Assembly (NCBI RefSeq): GCF_003991905.1
Contig: NZ_RSCL01000047.1
Span: forward strand, 1 to 48,956
Source of the DNA: Dulcicalothrix desertica PCC 7102
Lineage (GTDB): Bacteria; Cyanobacteriota; Cyanobacteriia; Cyanobacteriales; Nostocaceae
Reading direction: 5' to 3'
Length of the DNA stretch: 48,956 nucleotides
Shown: piece after piece, positions 7,633 through 16,499 of the stretch
Layout: each line of letters opens with the position of its first letter
How positions within the stretch are numbered: the first letter of the stretch is position 1
The notes under the pieces: model-generated
The model's database searches: none
Seen by the model: only the letters and a program-made list of their open reading frames with translations
Told to the model about the DNA's origin: nothing
Made by a program: the position numbers and the translations under genes

Positions 7633-8175
7633 ATGTACCTTGATGATCTTTCTCAATCTAAACCAGAACGACCTGGATGGTCACTGACTTTTGGTGCTAC
7701 TTGTCAAGACGCAGCAGCAGTATGCTTGGATGATCAAAATCATCCTTACCGTGTTAACCTTCAAATCAATGGTATACAAAATACTCAAGTTGAAATACAA
7801 TGGAATCCTATTAACGATACTGTGCGTCGCTTTAATGCGGATCAAGAAGTTGCAACTGAGTACGGCGCCTATGGTATTGCTGCGCTTCTCATGCCTTATT
7901 TAACAGGACTTACCGTAATTGAACGCTCTATTAAAGGTAAAAGTTTTGGCTTTGACTTTTGGTTAGGTTCAATTGATGACCCAAATACTTTATTTCAAAG
8001 AAAAGCTCGTTTGGAAGTATCTGGTATCCGTAAAGGTTCCCAAAGCATTATTGAATCTAGAGTTAAAATGAAGTTAGAACAGATTAGCCCCTCGGACACT
8101 TTGTCTCCTGGCTACGTCTGCGTAGTCGAATTTGGCACACCATATACCCGTGTAGTTGAAAAATGCAAGACGTAG
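7633..8175 (+). CDS. Conserved hypothetical protein, first of a coupled pair
   Basis: A 180-residue protein that I cannot assign. It is soluble, beta-rich by eye, with the conserved-looking stretches RPGWSLTFGATCQDAAAVCL near the N-terminus, FGFDFWLG near residue 110 and PGYVCVVEFGTPY near 155. Its last codons overlap the next gene by 13 nt, so the two are translationally coupled and probably act together. The pair lies between the replication module and the GTPase island, and could belong to either. Confidence 0.6.
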   Translation: MYLDDLSQSKPERPGWSLTFGATCQDAAAVCLDDQNHPYRVNLQINGIQNTQVEIQWNPINDTVRRFNADQEVATEYGAYGIAALLMPYLTGLTVIERSIKGKSFGFDFWLGSIDDPNTLFQRKARLEVSGIRKGSQSIIESRVKMKLEQISPSDTLSPGYVCVVEFGTPYTRVVEKCKT

Positions 8176-8510
8176 AAATTCTTCATCGAGAAGCAATGGA
8201 GCTTGTTGACCAAGCTTTTTTAGCTAGTCAAAGGGGTGATACCACCGTCGCTTTGGAGTTAACGAAAGCTGCCTTTTCTCAAGAGCGAGCTGCCGCAGAC
8301 CTAGTAGCAAACTTATTCGACCTTGAACCAACTAGATCGGTTCTTCATCGCAGTGCCGCAACGCTTGCCATAGAATGTTTAGAATTACGAGAAGCAGAAA
8401 AGTTAATTGGACGCGCGCTTGCAGGTAATCCCCCTGATGATATTGCCAACGAATTGCGGGATTTACTTCTAGAAGAAATTTATTCCCGCAGGCAAGCAAT
8501 TGGACATTAA
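8163..8510 (+). CDS. Conserved helical protein, second of a coupled pair
   Basis: A 115-residue all-helical protein resembling a degenerate TPR or adaptor: MELVDQAFLASQRGDTTVALELTKAAFSQE reads as a helix hairpin, followed by LVANLFDLEPTRSVLHRSAA and REAEKLIGRALAGNPPDDIANELRDLLLE. Overlaps the preceding gene, so made from the same mRNA. It may be a chaperone-like or scaffold partner of the upstream beta-rich protein. That is inference; no family could be named. Confidence 0.6.
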   Translation: MQDVEILHREAMELVDQAFLASQRGDTTVALELTKAAFSQERAAADLVANLFDLEPTRSVLHRSAATLAIECLELREAEKLIGRALAGNPPDDIANELRDLLLEEIYSRRQAIGH

Positions 8511-8559
8511 GCGGTTGTTATCTCAAGTGCATAGCTTAGATGCACAAAAAGGCGCCTTC
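8509..8559 (+). pseudogene. Fragment of the methyltransferase C-terminal domain
   Basis: Translates as KRLLSQVHSLDAQKGAF, nearly the same as KRLLSQVQSLDLEKAPV near the end of the methyltransferase gene. It begins exactly at the stop of the preceding gene and runs only 17 codons. It looks like a breakpoint remnant of a duplication or recombination event in this segment. The remaining bases to 8856 hold only an 8-codon frame after CGGAGGG at 8611 and are AT-rich promoter-like sequence. Confidence 0.65.
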
Positions 8560-8856
8560 CTTTATTTACCAGTTTTTACAATTATTTAACATTTGCGTGA
8601 GCAGACTAAACGGAGGGCAATGGAAAAGTTAGATATCGGTTACTGATAAATCTTGGATTCATCAAAGATGTCTTTTTTGCTATCATATCCTTAAATATAC
8701 TATAAAAAAAATTTTGTTCCTTTTACTTTGATGGAGGAAAAACTTGGAGAAGTAACTAATTTATTTTCAAGTTTGTACGTTGTGCTTGGTTAGAAGGGCT
8801 AAATAATCCTCTTCTTACTAACTATCTTGCCTTAATAATCACAAAAAGGGTATCAA

Positions 8857-9591
8857 GTGGGAGTAATTTATATTGGTGATCGCGGTACTGGTAAAACTCA
8901 CTTAGCGATGGAATTAACCAACCCTCGAAATGAATTCGTCAAAGTTTCTAGTCCTGACTACGAACAACTCAAATCATTCTTATATGATGAGGAATTAGAG
9001 GGAACTAAAGCAACAGATGCTAGTAAGGAAGTTGACAATCGCGATTTAGAAATTCAGGTTAGACTTCCTAATGGTTTCAAAAAAATTCCTGTGGATTGGA
9101 TAGATACTCCTGGGGAAGTCTGGCGAAAAGCATGGCAGGCAGATAACCCTGATAAGTGGAAAAATCTCTTGGGTACAATCCGTAAGAGTGAGGGAATTAT
9201 ACTAATACTTCCACCTTACCGAAATATTATTTCAAAACCAAATGTGGATGCCAAGGATTTTTTAACTAGACAGCAATGGTGCAACAGGTTTAATCGCTGG
9301 GTAGATTTTTTCCGCAATGATTGTTCTCAAGCTAAACGGGTGGTAATTTGTATAAACAAAGCAGATTTATTTTGCGACCTCGATAAAGAAGCTGCACAAC
9401 TGGCTGCAAAGAATTGGCAAGAACGTCATTCCTATGTTTTACATAGATACTTTAAACCAGTTCAACCTCAAATAGAACAAATTAATAAGGCTATGTCTAA
9501 AACCTCAGTTAGTTGTTTTGTTACTAGTATTTATCATCGTAAACTATTAGAATTACCTTGGCTCTACCTAGGTACTTTTTTATCTTATTAA
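8857..9591 (+). CDS. Small GTPase-like P-loop protein (first of an adjacent pair)
   Basis: A 244-residue protein with a GTPase layout: P-loop GDRGTGKT at 7-14, a G3 motif DTPGE at 83-87 in VDWIDTPGEVW, and a good G4 motif NKAD at 167-170 in VVICINKADLF. GTG start. No membrane segment. The next gene is a second, divergent GTPase 26 nt downstream. Two adjacent GTPases of this kind recall the double-GTPase components of bacterial conflict systems described by comparative genomics. The AAA receptor gene converges on this pair from the other strand. Substrate binding is well supported; the biological role is inferred. Confidence 0.8.
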   Translation: MGVIYIGDRGTGKTHLAMELTNPRNEFVKVSSPDYEQLKSFLYDEELEGTKATDASKEVDNRDLEIQVRLPNGFKKIPVDWIDTPGEVWRKAWQADNPDKWKNLLGTIRKSEGIILILPPYRNIISKPNVDAKDFLTRQQWCNRFNRWVDFFRNDCSQAKRVVICINKADLFCDLDKEAAQLAAKNWQERHSYVLHRYFKPVQPQIEQINKAMSKTSVSCFVTSIYHRKLLELPWLYLGTFLSY

Positions 9592-9617
9592 GTTATTCAA
9601 TCTACAAGGATATTAAA

Positions 9618-10424
9618 ATGGGAAACATTTGTGTAATTGGTCCACGCGACTCTGGCAAGACAACTTACCTAGCAGGGTTAGCATATTGGCCTGATAAGCA
9701 AAAGAAGATTCAAAAATCTAGTTCATTTAACGTGCAAGCTCTTGGTGATGCCAAGATATTAGAAGAAAAGGCTGAAAATATCATATGTCAAGGAGATTCT
9801 TTGCCTCCTACAGAGATTGCTTCTGGTATCGACGATGCTCCTTTATATCAATTTCAAATTAAAGTAAATACTTTATTAAAAAAAAATGAAGAAATAAATT
9901 TAGTTGTAAGAGATTATCCGGGAGAGATATTTGAAGAGTTAGAGACTGGTTTTTCTAGTTCGCTAAATGAAGAGTTTATTAACGAATCTTTGATAGACGA
10001 TGTTGAAGGTTGTTTAATCCTCTTAAGTGATTGGACGAAAGATAGCGAATACAGCAAGATGCTGAAAAAGTATATAGAGTTAATGGATAAGAAGAGTAGA
10101 CTAAATAAATTACGCCTTGCTGTAGTTATGAGCAAGTGCGAACGGGGAGAGATTTGGTCTGGTCGTTTAGAACCAGAAATGGATATTTTTGATGTTCATT
10201 TACCTAAAACAAAACAGATTTTAAGAGCAAATATCCAAGCTAAAAATTTACAGTTTTATGCTCTTTCAACTTTTGGAGTGTTAGGAAGAAATGATCCTCG
10301 ACCTAATCGGAAAGATGTGCCAGGAAAGAATGGTTCTAATGCTGTACTTAGAGAATCAACACGGTGGAAACCTTATAATATGATCGCTCCTCTATACTGG
10401 TTGAGTAAAGGTCGGAGAATATGA
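9618..10424 (+). CDS. Small GTPase-like P-loop protein (second of the pair)
   Basis: 268 residues from an ATG preceded by AAGGA at 9606. P-loop GPRDSGKT at 8-15, G3-like DYPGE at about 99-103, and a degenerate G4 (SKCE) at about 171. It is paralogous to the GTPase at 15574: both have SGKTTYxAxLA, DYxGE, KDxEYxKxL, KCExxxxW, STFGxLG/SAFGxLG, and a C-terminal APLYWLxKG/APIYWLYKG. The conserved C-terminal signature is specific to this branch and probably contacts a partner. The missing aspartate in NKxD suggests altered nucleotide specificity or weak nucleotide binding. Confidence 0.8.
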   Translation: MGNICVIGPRDSGKTTYLAGLAYWPDKQKKIQKSSSFNVQALGDAKILEEKAENIICQGDSLPPTEIASGIDDAPLYQFQIKVNTLLKKNEEINLVVRDYPGEIFEELETGFSSSLNEEFINESLIDDVEGCLILLSDWTKDSEYSKMLKKYIELMDKKSRLNKLRLAVVMSKCERGEIWSGRLEPEMDIFDVHLPKTKQILRANIQAKNLQFYALSTFGVLGRNDPRPNRKDVPGKNGSNAVLRESTRWKPYNMIAPLYWLSKGRRI

Positions 10425-10484
10425 TAAATTATAATATTAGTAAATCAAGTTATTTTGATTAAGTAAATTATTCAGGAATTTTGT

Positions 10485-13361
10485 TTACTTAAATTCTGTA
10501 AAAGTAAATTCAAAAGTTTCAGGTGCAGATTCATTTTTGTTCTTATCAACAACCACAAGATGAGCTTCCCCAATACGTTCTCCCACAGACGAAAATTTGA
10601 GTTCATCTCCTGATGTCTCATTTTCAGAAAGATCTACCCTCTTTAGATTATTAAGTACATTTTCTCGTTTTGAATCGTTGTCTTTAGTTAGAGCTTCAAT
10701 TAAAGCCTGTGTTGCATCGTAACTAGCAGCAGTACGATGACTTATTTTTCCTTGCCATGTTTTTATTGCTGTTTTACCATAGGAGCTATCTTTTATCCAG
10801 GGAACAGCTAAAGTTAAGCCTTCAACTACAAGCCCATTAATTAAGGTTTCAGAATTGTACATTATAGTACTACCAAAAAGCTGTAATCTTTTCTGTGGAG
10901 GCAATAAAGAGTTTTCATGAGCAATATTAATAGCAAGGTCATTTGTTTTTGTACTTGGTAATAGAACCGCAACACTAATTTGACTTTTTATGCTGCGATC
11001 TATTTCAGCTTTAATATCTAGTTTAGGCTGACTTAAATCAACAATAATACTATGTTCAAACTCTCCTCTTAATTTTTTAAATTCTTGCTCAAAAGCTTCT
11101 CGAAGCTTTATGCTTGTTTGTGAGTCATAGAATATAATTACTTTTTTGTTTTTTTGTTTATCATTCAAGCTTTTGATGATTTGTTTAGCCAGTTTTCGAG
11201 CAATTGCTCTGTCAGAGATAACTGTTTGGAACAAAATTTGATTTGAAGAACGTAGAGAAGATGTACAGTCACTCATGAGACACATTATAGGTAACTTAGC
11301 CTTATCGTATTCCTGTAGTGCATCACTACTTAAGCTATGAGCTATTACTCCTAAAAATTTTGGGTTGCTTACCACATCTTTTGCTATTTTGGCTGATGCA
11401 TCATAATTGTCTTGATTGATAAAAATTCTTACATTTAGTAACTTCAACTTTATACCGCTTTGCATTCTTAATTCATTAAATTTATTTTGAGCATCGGCTA
11501 TTCCTCGTAAAATTTCTTTCGCATCATTAGTATTGTCTGCTGATACTATAACTCCTAAAGTATAATGAGAACCCTGTTCTAAAACTTCGGAATTATTAAG
11601 ATATATTTTGGCTTCTGGGTCATCGGGTGCAATCTTTATGGCTTTATCAAAATATTTTTTTGCTTCTTTATAATCATCTTTTTGAAAAGCTTCTATTCCT
11701 TTTTCCATCTCAGATTGATTATTATCAAATAAACGTCGTTCTCCACTACTGCTATAATTTTGTGATTGTAAAGATGCAAATGTACTTTTTGAGAAAACTT
11801 GATTATACAGCCAATTATAAAAACTAAATAATATAGGAATAACAATAGTAATAACAGTAATATTTTTCCATTTTTTTATTTGTTTATTTCTCTCTAAGAG
11901 TTTTTTATTTAATTCTTTTTTTTCTTTTTCTAAAGAAAGTATTTGTTGTTGAAATTGTTCCTGTTTTTTTAATGATTCTTCTTGTAATCTAGCCTCTTTT
12001 TCTTTTTGATACTGTTTTGCTTTTTCAGCTTCATTTTTTTGTATTTTCAGTCTCTTTTCTTCTTCTAAATCTTGTCTTTTATCTAAATTAATGCTTGCAT
12101 ATAAAAAATCACACTCTTCCTGAAGCAAGCTTTTATTTAATGACCATATTAGAGCTTCCTTTAATTTTTTTTTATACAATAATTGAGATGAATCTCGACG
12201 ATTTGAAGTCAGCCATGCCTGCAAGCATTTTGCATAGGGACGTAGATCTGCTAGCACCTGCTCAACCCATCTCTGATTAAAAACAGAACTATAAATTTTG
12301 TTATTAATTATTAAATTTTGCTGTACTTTAATTACTAAACCTGATAGCCGTAATTCTAGCTGTTCCGGACTGTCATTAACAACTATTTCGTCTTGTAGCA
12401 GAATTTTTTTATATATTTCTAAGAGACAACTTGTGCCTTGTCCTCGCGTTAAAATTTGGTCGCGTATTGTCTGTAAATGCTCTGGATTGTCTTGCTTTTC
12501 CCAATCGTTGATTATATATTTGTGTACTAGCTTGGCAATTTCATCCTTTTCCTTACCTGCTGGAATAGGAAATGGTAAATTTTGAATAATTTGACATATT
12601 TTATTAGTGAGAAAAGGTTGCCCACCAGTCCATTCTAAAACTTCTTTAAGAGTTGTTCTGGGATTACTAACTTGATTTTGCAATCCAAGTTCTAATGGTT
12701 TTGCCTCTTGAAGACTAAAGCCATGCAATTCAATTCTTTTACCAATGTTAAAAGCGGTATTTTTTTTATCATTAATTAATTCGTGAGGTGTTGCTACACC
12801 GAAGACAGCAAAATTTAAACGCTTGTAATCTGGGTGTGTACTACGTTTATCATAACAACTTTGTATAATTTTGAAAAAATTGTCAATAGGAAAGTTTAAA
12901 GTTATAACGCTATCAATCTCGTCAAAAAGAATTACAGTGTTTTTCTTAGATAACTTTTTTAAAAATTCTTTTTCAAGAAATTCGTTAAATCTTTCTACAG
13001 GAGGTATATCATTATATTCCTGCCACCATTTCTTAACATTAATTTCGTTTGTCAAATTCAAATTCTTTATTAACCTGCTAAGTATGCTTGCATACCACTG
13101 TTCCTCAGTAGTATCCGGACTACCAAGTCCAGAAATATAAATAGCAGTACAAGTAATTCCATCTGCTTCTAAGTCATGAATTGTTTGTACCATTAAGCTA
13201 GACTTTCCTGTTTGCCTAGAATTTAGTACATAACAGAATTCCCCAGCTTTCAAACTCTCGCACAATTCTGTATCAGCTTGCCGTCGTACATAAGTAGGAG
13301 ATTCAACTGGTAAACTCCCGCCAACTTTATATTTGTAGCCAGAGTTAGATTCTATGGTCAT
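10485..13361 (-). CDS. Transmembrane AAA ATPase fused to a periplasmic-binding-protein-like sensor
   Basis: A 958-residue multidomain protein. Residues about 10-370 form the cyanobacterial AAA-like (STAND-related) domain, with Walker A SRQTGKSS at about 48-55, Walker [10 protein letters not shown] at about 142-150, [13 protein letters not shown], and a winged-helix segment ending in [14 protein letters not shown] long Lys/Glu/Gln coiled coil spans about 430-495. One membrane helix lies at about 500-522. A single TPR-like unit (about 555-590) is followed by a type I periplasmic-binding fold (about 600-945) starting [26 protein letters not shown]. The sensor should face the periplasm, and the ATPase and coiled coil the cytoplasm. 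Ligand unknown. It is 9 nt from the upstream AAA regulator gene, so probably the same operon. Confidence 0.82.
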   Translation of the reverse strand: MTIESNSGYKYKVGGSLPVESPTYVRRQADTELCESLKAGEFCYVLNSRQTGKSSLMVQTIHDLEADGITCTAIYISGLGSPDTTEEQWYASILSRLIKNLNLTNEINVKKWWQEYNDIPPVERFNEFLEKEFLKKLSKKNTVILFDEIDSVITLNFPIDNFFKIIQSCYDKRSTHPDYKRLNFAVFGVATPHELINDKKNTAFNIGKRIELHGFSLQEAKPLELGLQNQVSNPRTTLKEVLEWTGGQPFLTNKICQIIQNLPFPIPAGKEKDEIAKLVHKYIINDWEKQDNPEHLQTIRDQILTRGQGTSCLLEIYKKILLQDEIVVNDSPEQLELRLSGLVIKVQQNLIINNKIYSSVFNQRWVEQVLADLRPYAKCLQAWLTSNRRDSSQLLYKKKLKEALIWSLNKSLLQEECDFLYASINLDKRQDLEEEKRLKIQKNEAEKAKQYQKEKEARLQEESLKKQEQFQQQILSLEKEKKELNKKLLERNKQIKKWKNITVITIVIPILFSFYNWLYNQVFSKSTFASLQSQNYSSSGERRLFDNNQSEMEKGIEAFQKDDYKEAKKYFDKAIKIAPDDPEAKIYLNNSEVLEQGSHYTLGVIVSADNTNDAKEILRGIADAQNKFNELRMQSGIKLKLLNVRIFINQDNYDASAKIAKDVVSNPKFLGVIAHSLSSDALQEYDKAKLPIMCLMSDCTSSLRSSNQILFQTVISDRAIARKLAKQIIKSLNDKQKNKKVIIFYDSQTSIKLREAFEQEFKKLRGEFEHSIIVDLSQPKLDIKAEIDRSIKSQISVAVLLPSTKTNDLAINIAHENSLLPPQKRLQLFGSTIMYNSETLINGLVVEGLTLAVPWIKDSSYGKTAIKTWQGKISHRTAASYDATQALIEALTKDNDSKRENVLNNLKRVDLSENETSGDELKFSSVGERIGEAHLVVVDKNKNESAPETFEFTFTEFK

Positions 13362-13370
13362 GGGTTAAAT

Positions 13371-14798
13371 TTATAGATACTTTTGAAAATATTGACGATA
13401 TAGTTCGCAACGTGGTTTTGCATCATTTCCTTCTAGCTTCACAAGCCCAATACTTTCTAGCTCCAATGCTTGGGTTAACTCTAACCGTACTGAAACAGTA
13501 GAATTAACTACATTTCTCATTGCATCTTTTAAGTACGGATGCTTATCCAGAAGAAATAAATAAGCTTCCAGGTGTTCACGATAAATTCCAGTATACGTAA
13601 AAGCTGTCGTTAAAAATTTTTCAATCCTAGTGTGCCGATTACGTGAAATTTCCTTAATGGCAAGCTTTACTAAATAGGGATGTCCACCTACAATTTGCAT
13701 TATTTGCTGAACATGTTCAATATTTAAAGTAAGTTGATACAAATTTCCTAATTGTTTTATCTCCTCAAGTGTCAACTCCAATAGTTCAATATGTTCACCT
13801 ACATTAAAAGGTGATCTATAAATATCATCAATATAAATCTTCCTAGAATATGCTAGTACTAATCTTAGTTTCTTCCAAGTATTTTGCCTTTGAGCTTCCT
13901 CACACCAATTGCGTAAAAGGTCAAAAAATTCATTAGCAATTTTTCGGTTTTTGTCAAGAGAATCAATATTGTCTAAGCTGAGAAGCAATATGCTGTTTTC
14001 TGGGATTTTTTGTAATAGGTTCTCTTCAAAAAAATGTGTACAATTGTACTTGCTGCCATAAGTATTATCCCAATAATCGTTTAAATTACTAGATAAAGGT
14101 ATTTTCAATTCAGATTCATTCAAATGCTTACTAATACAAGCACAAAACCACCTTAAAAATTGATCTAGGCTAGTCTCGGTATCTTCAGGAGAAAACTTTA
14201 AAAGCACTGTTAGATAACCCTGTTTTTTTGCATGATAAATAATCTTATTTATTAGTGATGTTTTTCCCATATGCCAAGGAGCTTTTATCCTAATTACACA
14301 ACCTGGCTGTAATATTGCTTCGTAACAACGATGTTCAAAAGAAGAACGTTCTAAATAGAAATCAGTATCAGTACTATTCTTGTTAGTATCAATTAAAGTA
14401 TCATCTTTCTCATTATTTATGTGTAGAGTTGCTACTTGGCTTAAGTTTGGATAATCTTGCTCTTCATCAAGATAACAATAGTCATATTTAGTTGCTTGTA
14501 ATCCTAAGCATCTAAAAAGCTGTTCTATAGATTGTTTATCAGCTCCATCCTCCCTATTCATTATTTTGCTAATAGTATCAACGCTAAGTTTAGACTTTTC
14601 GGCTATTTCTTCATTAGTAAGCTTTTCTCCAGTTTCACTTTCTCTGAAGGCATCATTGAGTTTTTGCCATCCTTGTTCAGTCAGAATACGACCACGCCGA
14701 CGTTTTCTCCTTTGTTGTTCCTGCATTAACTCCTTTAACTCCTTTAAATTCCTTAAGTATTTAATTTTATTGCTATATATTTTTAAAACATTAAACAT
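13371..14798 (-). CDS. HTH plus AAA-like ATPase regulator
   Basis: A 475-residue cyanobacterial regulator-like protein. Residues about 30-110 carry a basic stretch (QQRRKRRRGRILTEQGWQKL) and a helix-turn-helix (LTNEEIAEKSKLSVDTISKIMNRE), the N-terminal module I associate with cyanobacterial AAA-like proteins. Residues about 145-470 are an AAA-like domain with Walker A PWHMGKTS at about 174, Walker B ILLLSLDNIDS at about 267 and GGHPYLVKLA, followed by a winged-helix tail ending in LYRQYFQKYL. It is the first gene of an operon with the transmembrane AAA sensor. The two could form one pathway, with the sensor's ATPase modulating this likely DNA-binding protein. That link is inferred. Confidence 0.8.
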   Translation of the reverse strand: MFNVLKIYSNKIKYLRNLKELKELMQEQQRRKRRRGRILTEQGWQKLNDAFRESETGEKLTNEEIAEKSKLSVDTISKIMNREDGADKQSIEQLFRCLGLQATKYDYCYLDEEQDYPNLSQVATLHINNEKDDTLIDTNKNSTDTDFYLERSSFEHRCYEAILQPGCVIRIKAPWHMGKTSLINKIIYHAKKQGYLTVLLKFSPEDTETSLDQFLRWFCACISKHLNESELKIPLSSNLNDYWDNTYGSKYNCTHFFEENLLQKIPENSILLLSLDNIDSLDKNRKIANEFFDLLRNWCEEAQRQNTWKKLRLVLAYSRKIYIDDIYRSPFNVGEHIELLELTLEEIKQLGNLYQLTLNIEHVQQIMQIVGGHPYLVKLAIKEISRNRHTRIEKFLTTAFTYTGIYREHLEAYLFLLDKHPYLKDAMRNVVNSTVSVRLELTQALELESIGLVKLEGNDAKPRCELYRQYFQKYL

Positions 14799-14920
14799 GG
14801 ATGTTAAATGACATTGCTAACAGCCTTAAATACGTTGGACATGGAGGATTAAATAACAGAATATTGTCTTTAGAAATTCACACATGGCTAACGCGATAAA
14901 TTTAAGGAGTAGATGAAATT

Positions 14921-15115
14921 ATGTACCCAAATAAATGTAAGTACCAATGCCAGCAAGGCAGTTGTCCTTTCGCACAAGACCCACATAATTCTAATAAATA
15001 TGTGTGCCGTAAATGTGGATTAAAATTGTCTGTGAATCGATTTGAATGGAGTAAATATTTACTACTCGCTGTTAAGCTCATAATTCTGGTATTTGGCTTA
15101 TTCGATGGACAATAA
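14921..15115 (+). CDS. Small zinc-ribbon membrane peptide
   Basis: 64 residues, with AAGGAG 12 nt before the ATG. The N-terminal half holds five cysteines (6, 10, 15, 29, 32), the last two in CRKCG, which suggests a small metal-binding ribbon. Residues about 46-60 (LLLAVKLIILVFGLF) are one membrane helix close to the C-terminus. The topology would put the ribbon in the cytoplasm or periplasm depending on insertion. It is divergent from the AAA operon and followed by a terminator hairpin, so it appears to be a complete single-gene unit. No family recognised. Confidence 0.6.
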   Translation: MYPNKCKYQCQQGSCPFAQDPHNSNKYVCRKCGLKLSVNRFEWSKYLLLAVKLIILVFGLFDGQ

Positions 15116-15183
15116 ATTTGAGTTATCAAGCTTCCATAAGCAATTCCCCTCAAATTGAACGTATGACCGCGAGGTTTTTCTAT

Positions 15184-15216
15184 AATCTGGTCTGGCATTG
15201 TCAACTAGACCAGATT
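15184..15216 (+). terminator. Rho-independent terminator after the zinc-ribbon gene
   Basis: AATCTGGTCT (15184-15193) and AGACCAGATT (15207-15216) form a perfect 10-bp stem with a 13-nt loop, followed by TTT. It lies 69 bases beyond the small gene's stop. The T-run is short, so termination strength is uncertain. Confidence 0.6.
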
Positions 15217-15573
15217 TTCGTTGTGAATTTGTCTCAATTCCCATGATTAACATGGTATAGAAGGTTTTCATCATCCTAACGTGATGAGTTCCAGCCGCTA
15301 CTCCGAGGGAACACGTAGCTAGTAGATGCTGGGTTATTGTATAAGAAAAGTATATCTACCTTAGATATAACTTTTTTTACCTAAATCTGCTAGTTTAGAT
15401 TTGAATAGCAAAACCGCTATGCCTGTATAGCAGGGATTTTATCTTCATATTTATTTAATAAACAGTGCTTAAGTGTATAAATACATAACATTATAATTGC
15501 GTAAGTGTAAAGGAGTATGATAATCGTTATATAACGTTATGATAGCGATAGGTTATAGCAAGGATGATATCTG
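15217..15573. promoter_or_regulatory. Upstream region of the GTPase-vWA operon
   Basis: About 360 AT-rich bases before the operon. It holds the palindromes CGTTATATAACG (15525-15536) and ATAACGTTAT (15531-15540), which overlap. They lie about 35 bases before the first start codon and are a possible operator. No coding frame was found. The AACCGCTATGCCTGTATAGCAG segment near 15413 is a short imperfect inverted repeat. Confidence 0.4.
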
Positions 15574-16488
15574 ATGCTCGACTGGTTAAAAAAAGTTAAT
15601 AAACAAGAAGAAAATAGCCCTGGAGCAACTTCAGTTAGTTTGACGATTCGGGTGATTGGCGATCGTGCTTCTGGTAAAACCACGTATATGGCATCTTTAG
15701 CTCGTTGGGCTTATGCTGACTTGTCTAGCCCAGTGCAAGCTGTTGAGGCTTTTAATGAAGATGGCAAAGTGCTGAAAAGTCAAGCGCAAAATATGTTGGA
15801 GCAAGGGTTACAGCTAGAACCAACTCCGTTGACTGAAAATACTAATGCTTTACGAGATTATGGTTTGAGCATTATTTTAAAACGTCAGTTTTCTTTGCAG
15901 AGTCCCAATCTCAATCCTGCCAGTCAACGTTTAACACTGAATATCAACTGCAAAGACTACTCAGGAGAATTTTTTACTGACCTGCTGTACCGTGAGGACG
16001 ACCCTTTACTGGAAGATTATGTAAATGATTGTTTAGAGGCGGAAGGAATTTTGTTTTTGTTGGATGGGATTGCCCGTACTAAAGATGCAGAGTACGCCAA
16101 GGGATTAGATAAGTTTTTGGATGCTTGGGGACAGGCTGATAAAAGTGGTAAAAGGCGCCGTATCGCTCTAGTGTTAACTAAATGTGAACAGCCAGACTTA
16201 TGGGTAAATCGTCACAAGCCTAAAGATTTAGCAAAAGCACGCTTTCGCCAAGTGTGTACAAAATTAGAAACTTGGCAGCAATTAGGTAAAGGTAGTGTAG
16301 AGTATTTTGCAAGTTCAGCTTTTGGAATGCTAGGAACTCGTCAACTAGAGGCGAATGTCCAGAAAATACGTCGTGACCGTGATGGCGTTGCCTCCGTTCT
16401 ACTAGACCCCAGTGTCTGGCGCCCATTCGGCTTAGTTGCTCCTATTTATTGGCTATATAAAGGTGAGCGTCACCCAGGATTAGATTAA
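15574..16488 (+). CDS. GTPase-like P-loop protein heading the vWA operon
   Basis: A 304-residue P-loop protein. Walker A GDRASGKTT at 29-37, G3-like DYSGE at 128-132, and a degenerate G4, TKCE, at about 202. C-terminal signature WRPFGLVAPIYWLYKGERH. It is a paralog of the protein at 9618 and shares its unusual KCE and terminal YWLYKG signatures. Eleven nucleotides separate it from the next gene. It probably partners with that membrane protein, as GTPases of this type do in conflict systems with a dedicated GTPase-associated protein. One GGCGCC site occurs in the middle and another near the end, unlike the 9618 paralog, which has none. Confidence 0.8.
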   Translation: MLDWLKKVNKQEENSPGATSVSLTIRVIGDRASGKTTYMASLARWAYADLSSPVQAVEAFNEDGKVLKSQAQNMLEQGLQLEPTPLTENTNALRDYGLSIILKRQFSLQSPNLNPASQRLTLNINCKDYSGEFFTDLLYREDDPLLEDYVNDCLEAEGILFLLDGIARTKDAEYAKGLDKFLDAWGQADKSGKRRRIALVLTKCEQPDLWVNRHKPKDLAKARFRQVCTKLETWQQLGKGSVEYFASSAFGMLGTRQLEANVQKIRRDRDGVASVLLDPSVWRPFGLVAPIYWLYKGERHPGLD

Positions 16489-16499
16489 GGATTAAACCC

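Noticed and set aside
8620-8646. 8-codon frame MEKLDIGY after a good ribosome-like CGGAGGG
   Set aside because: Too short to support and no context.
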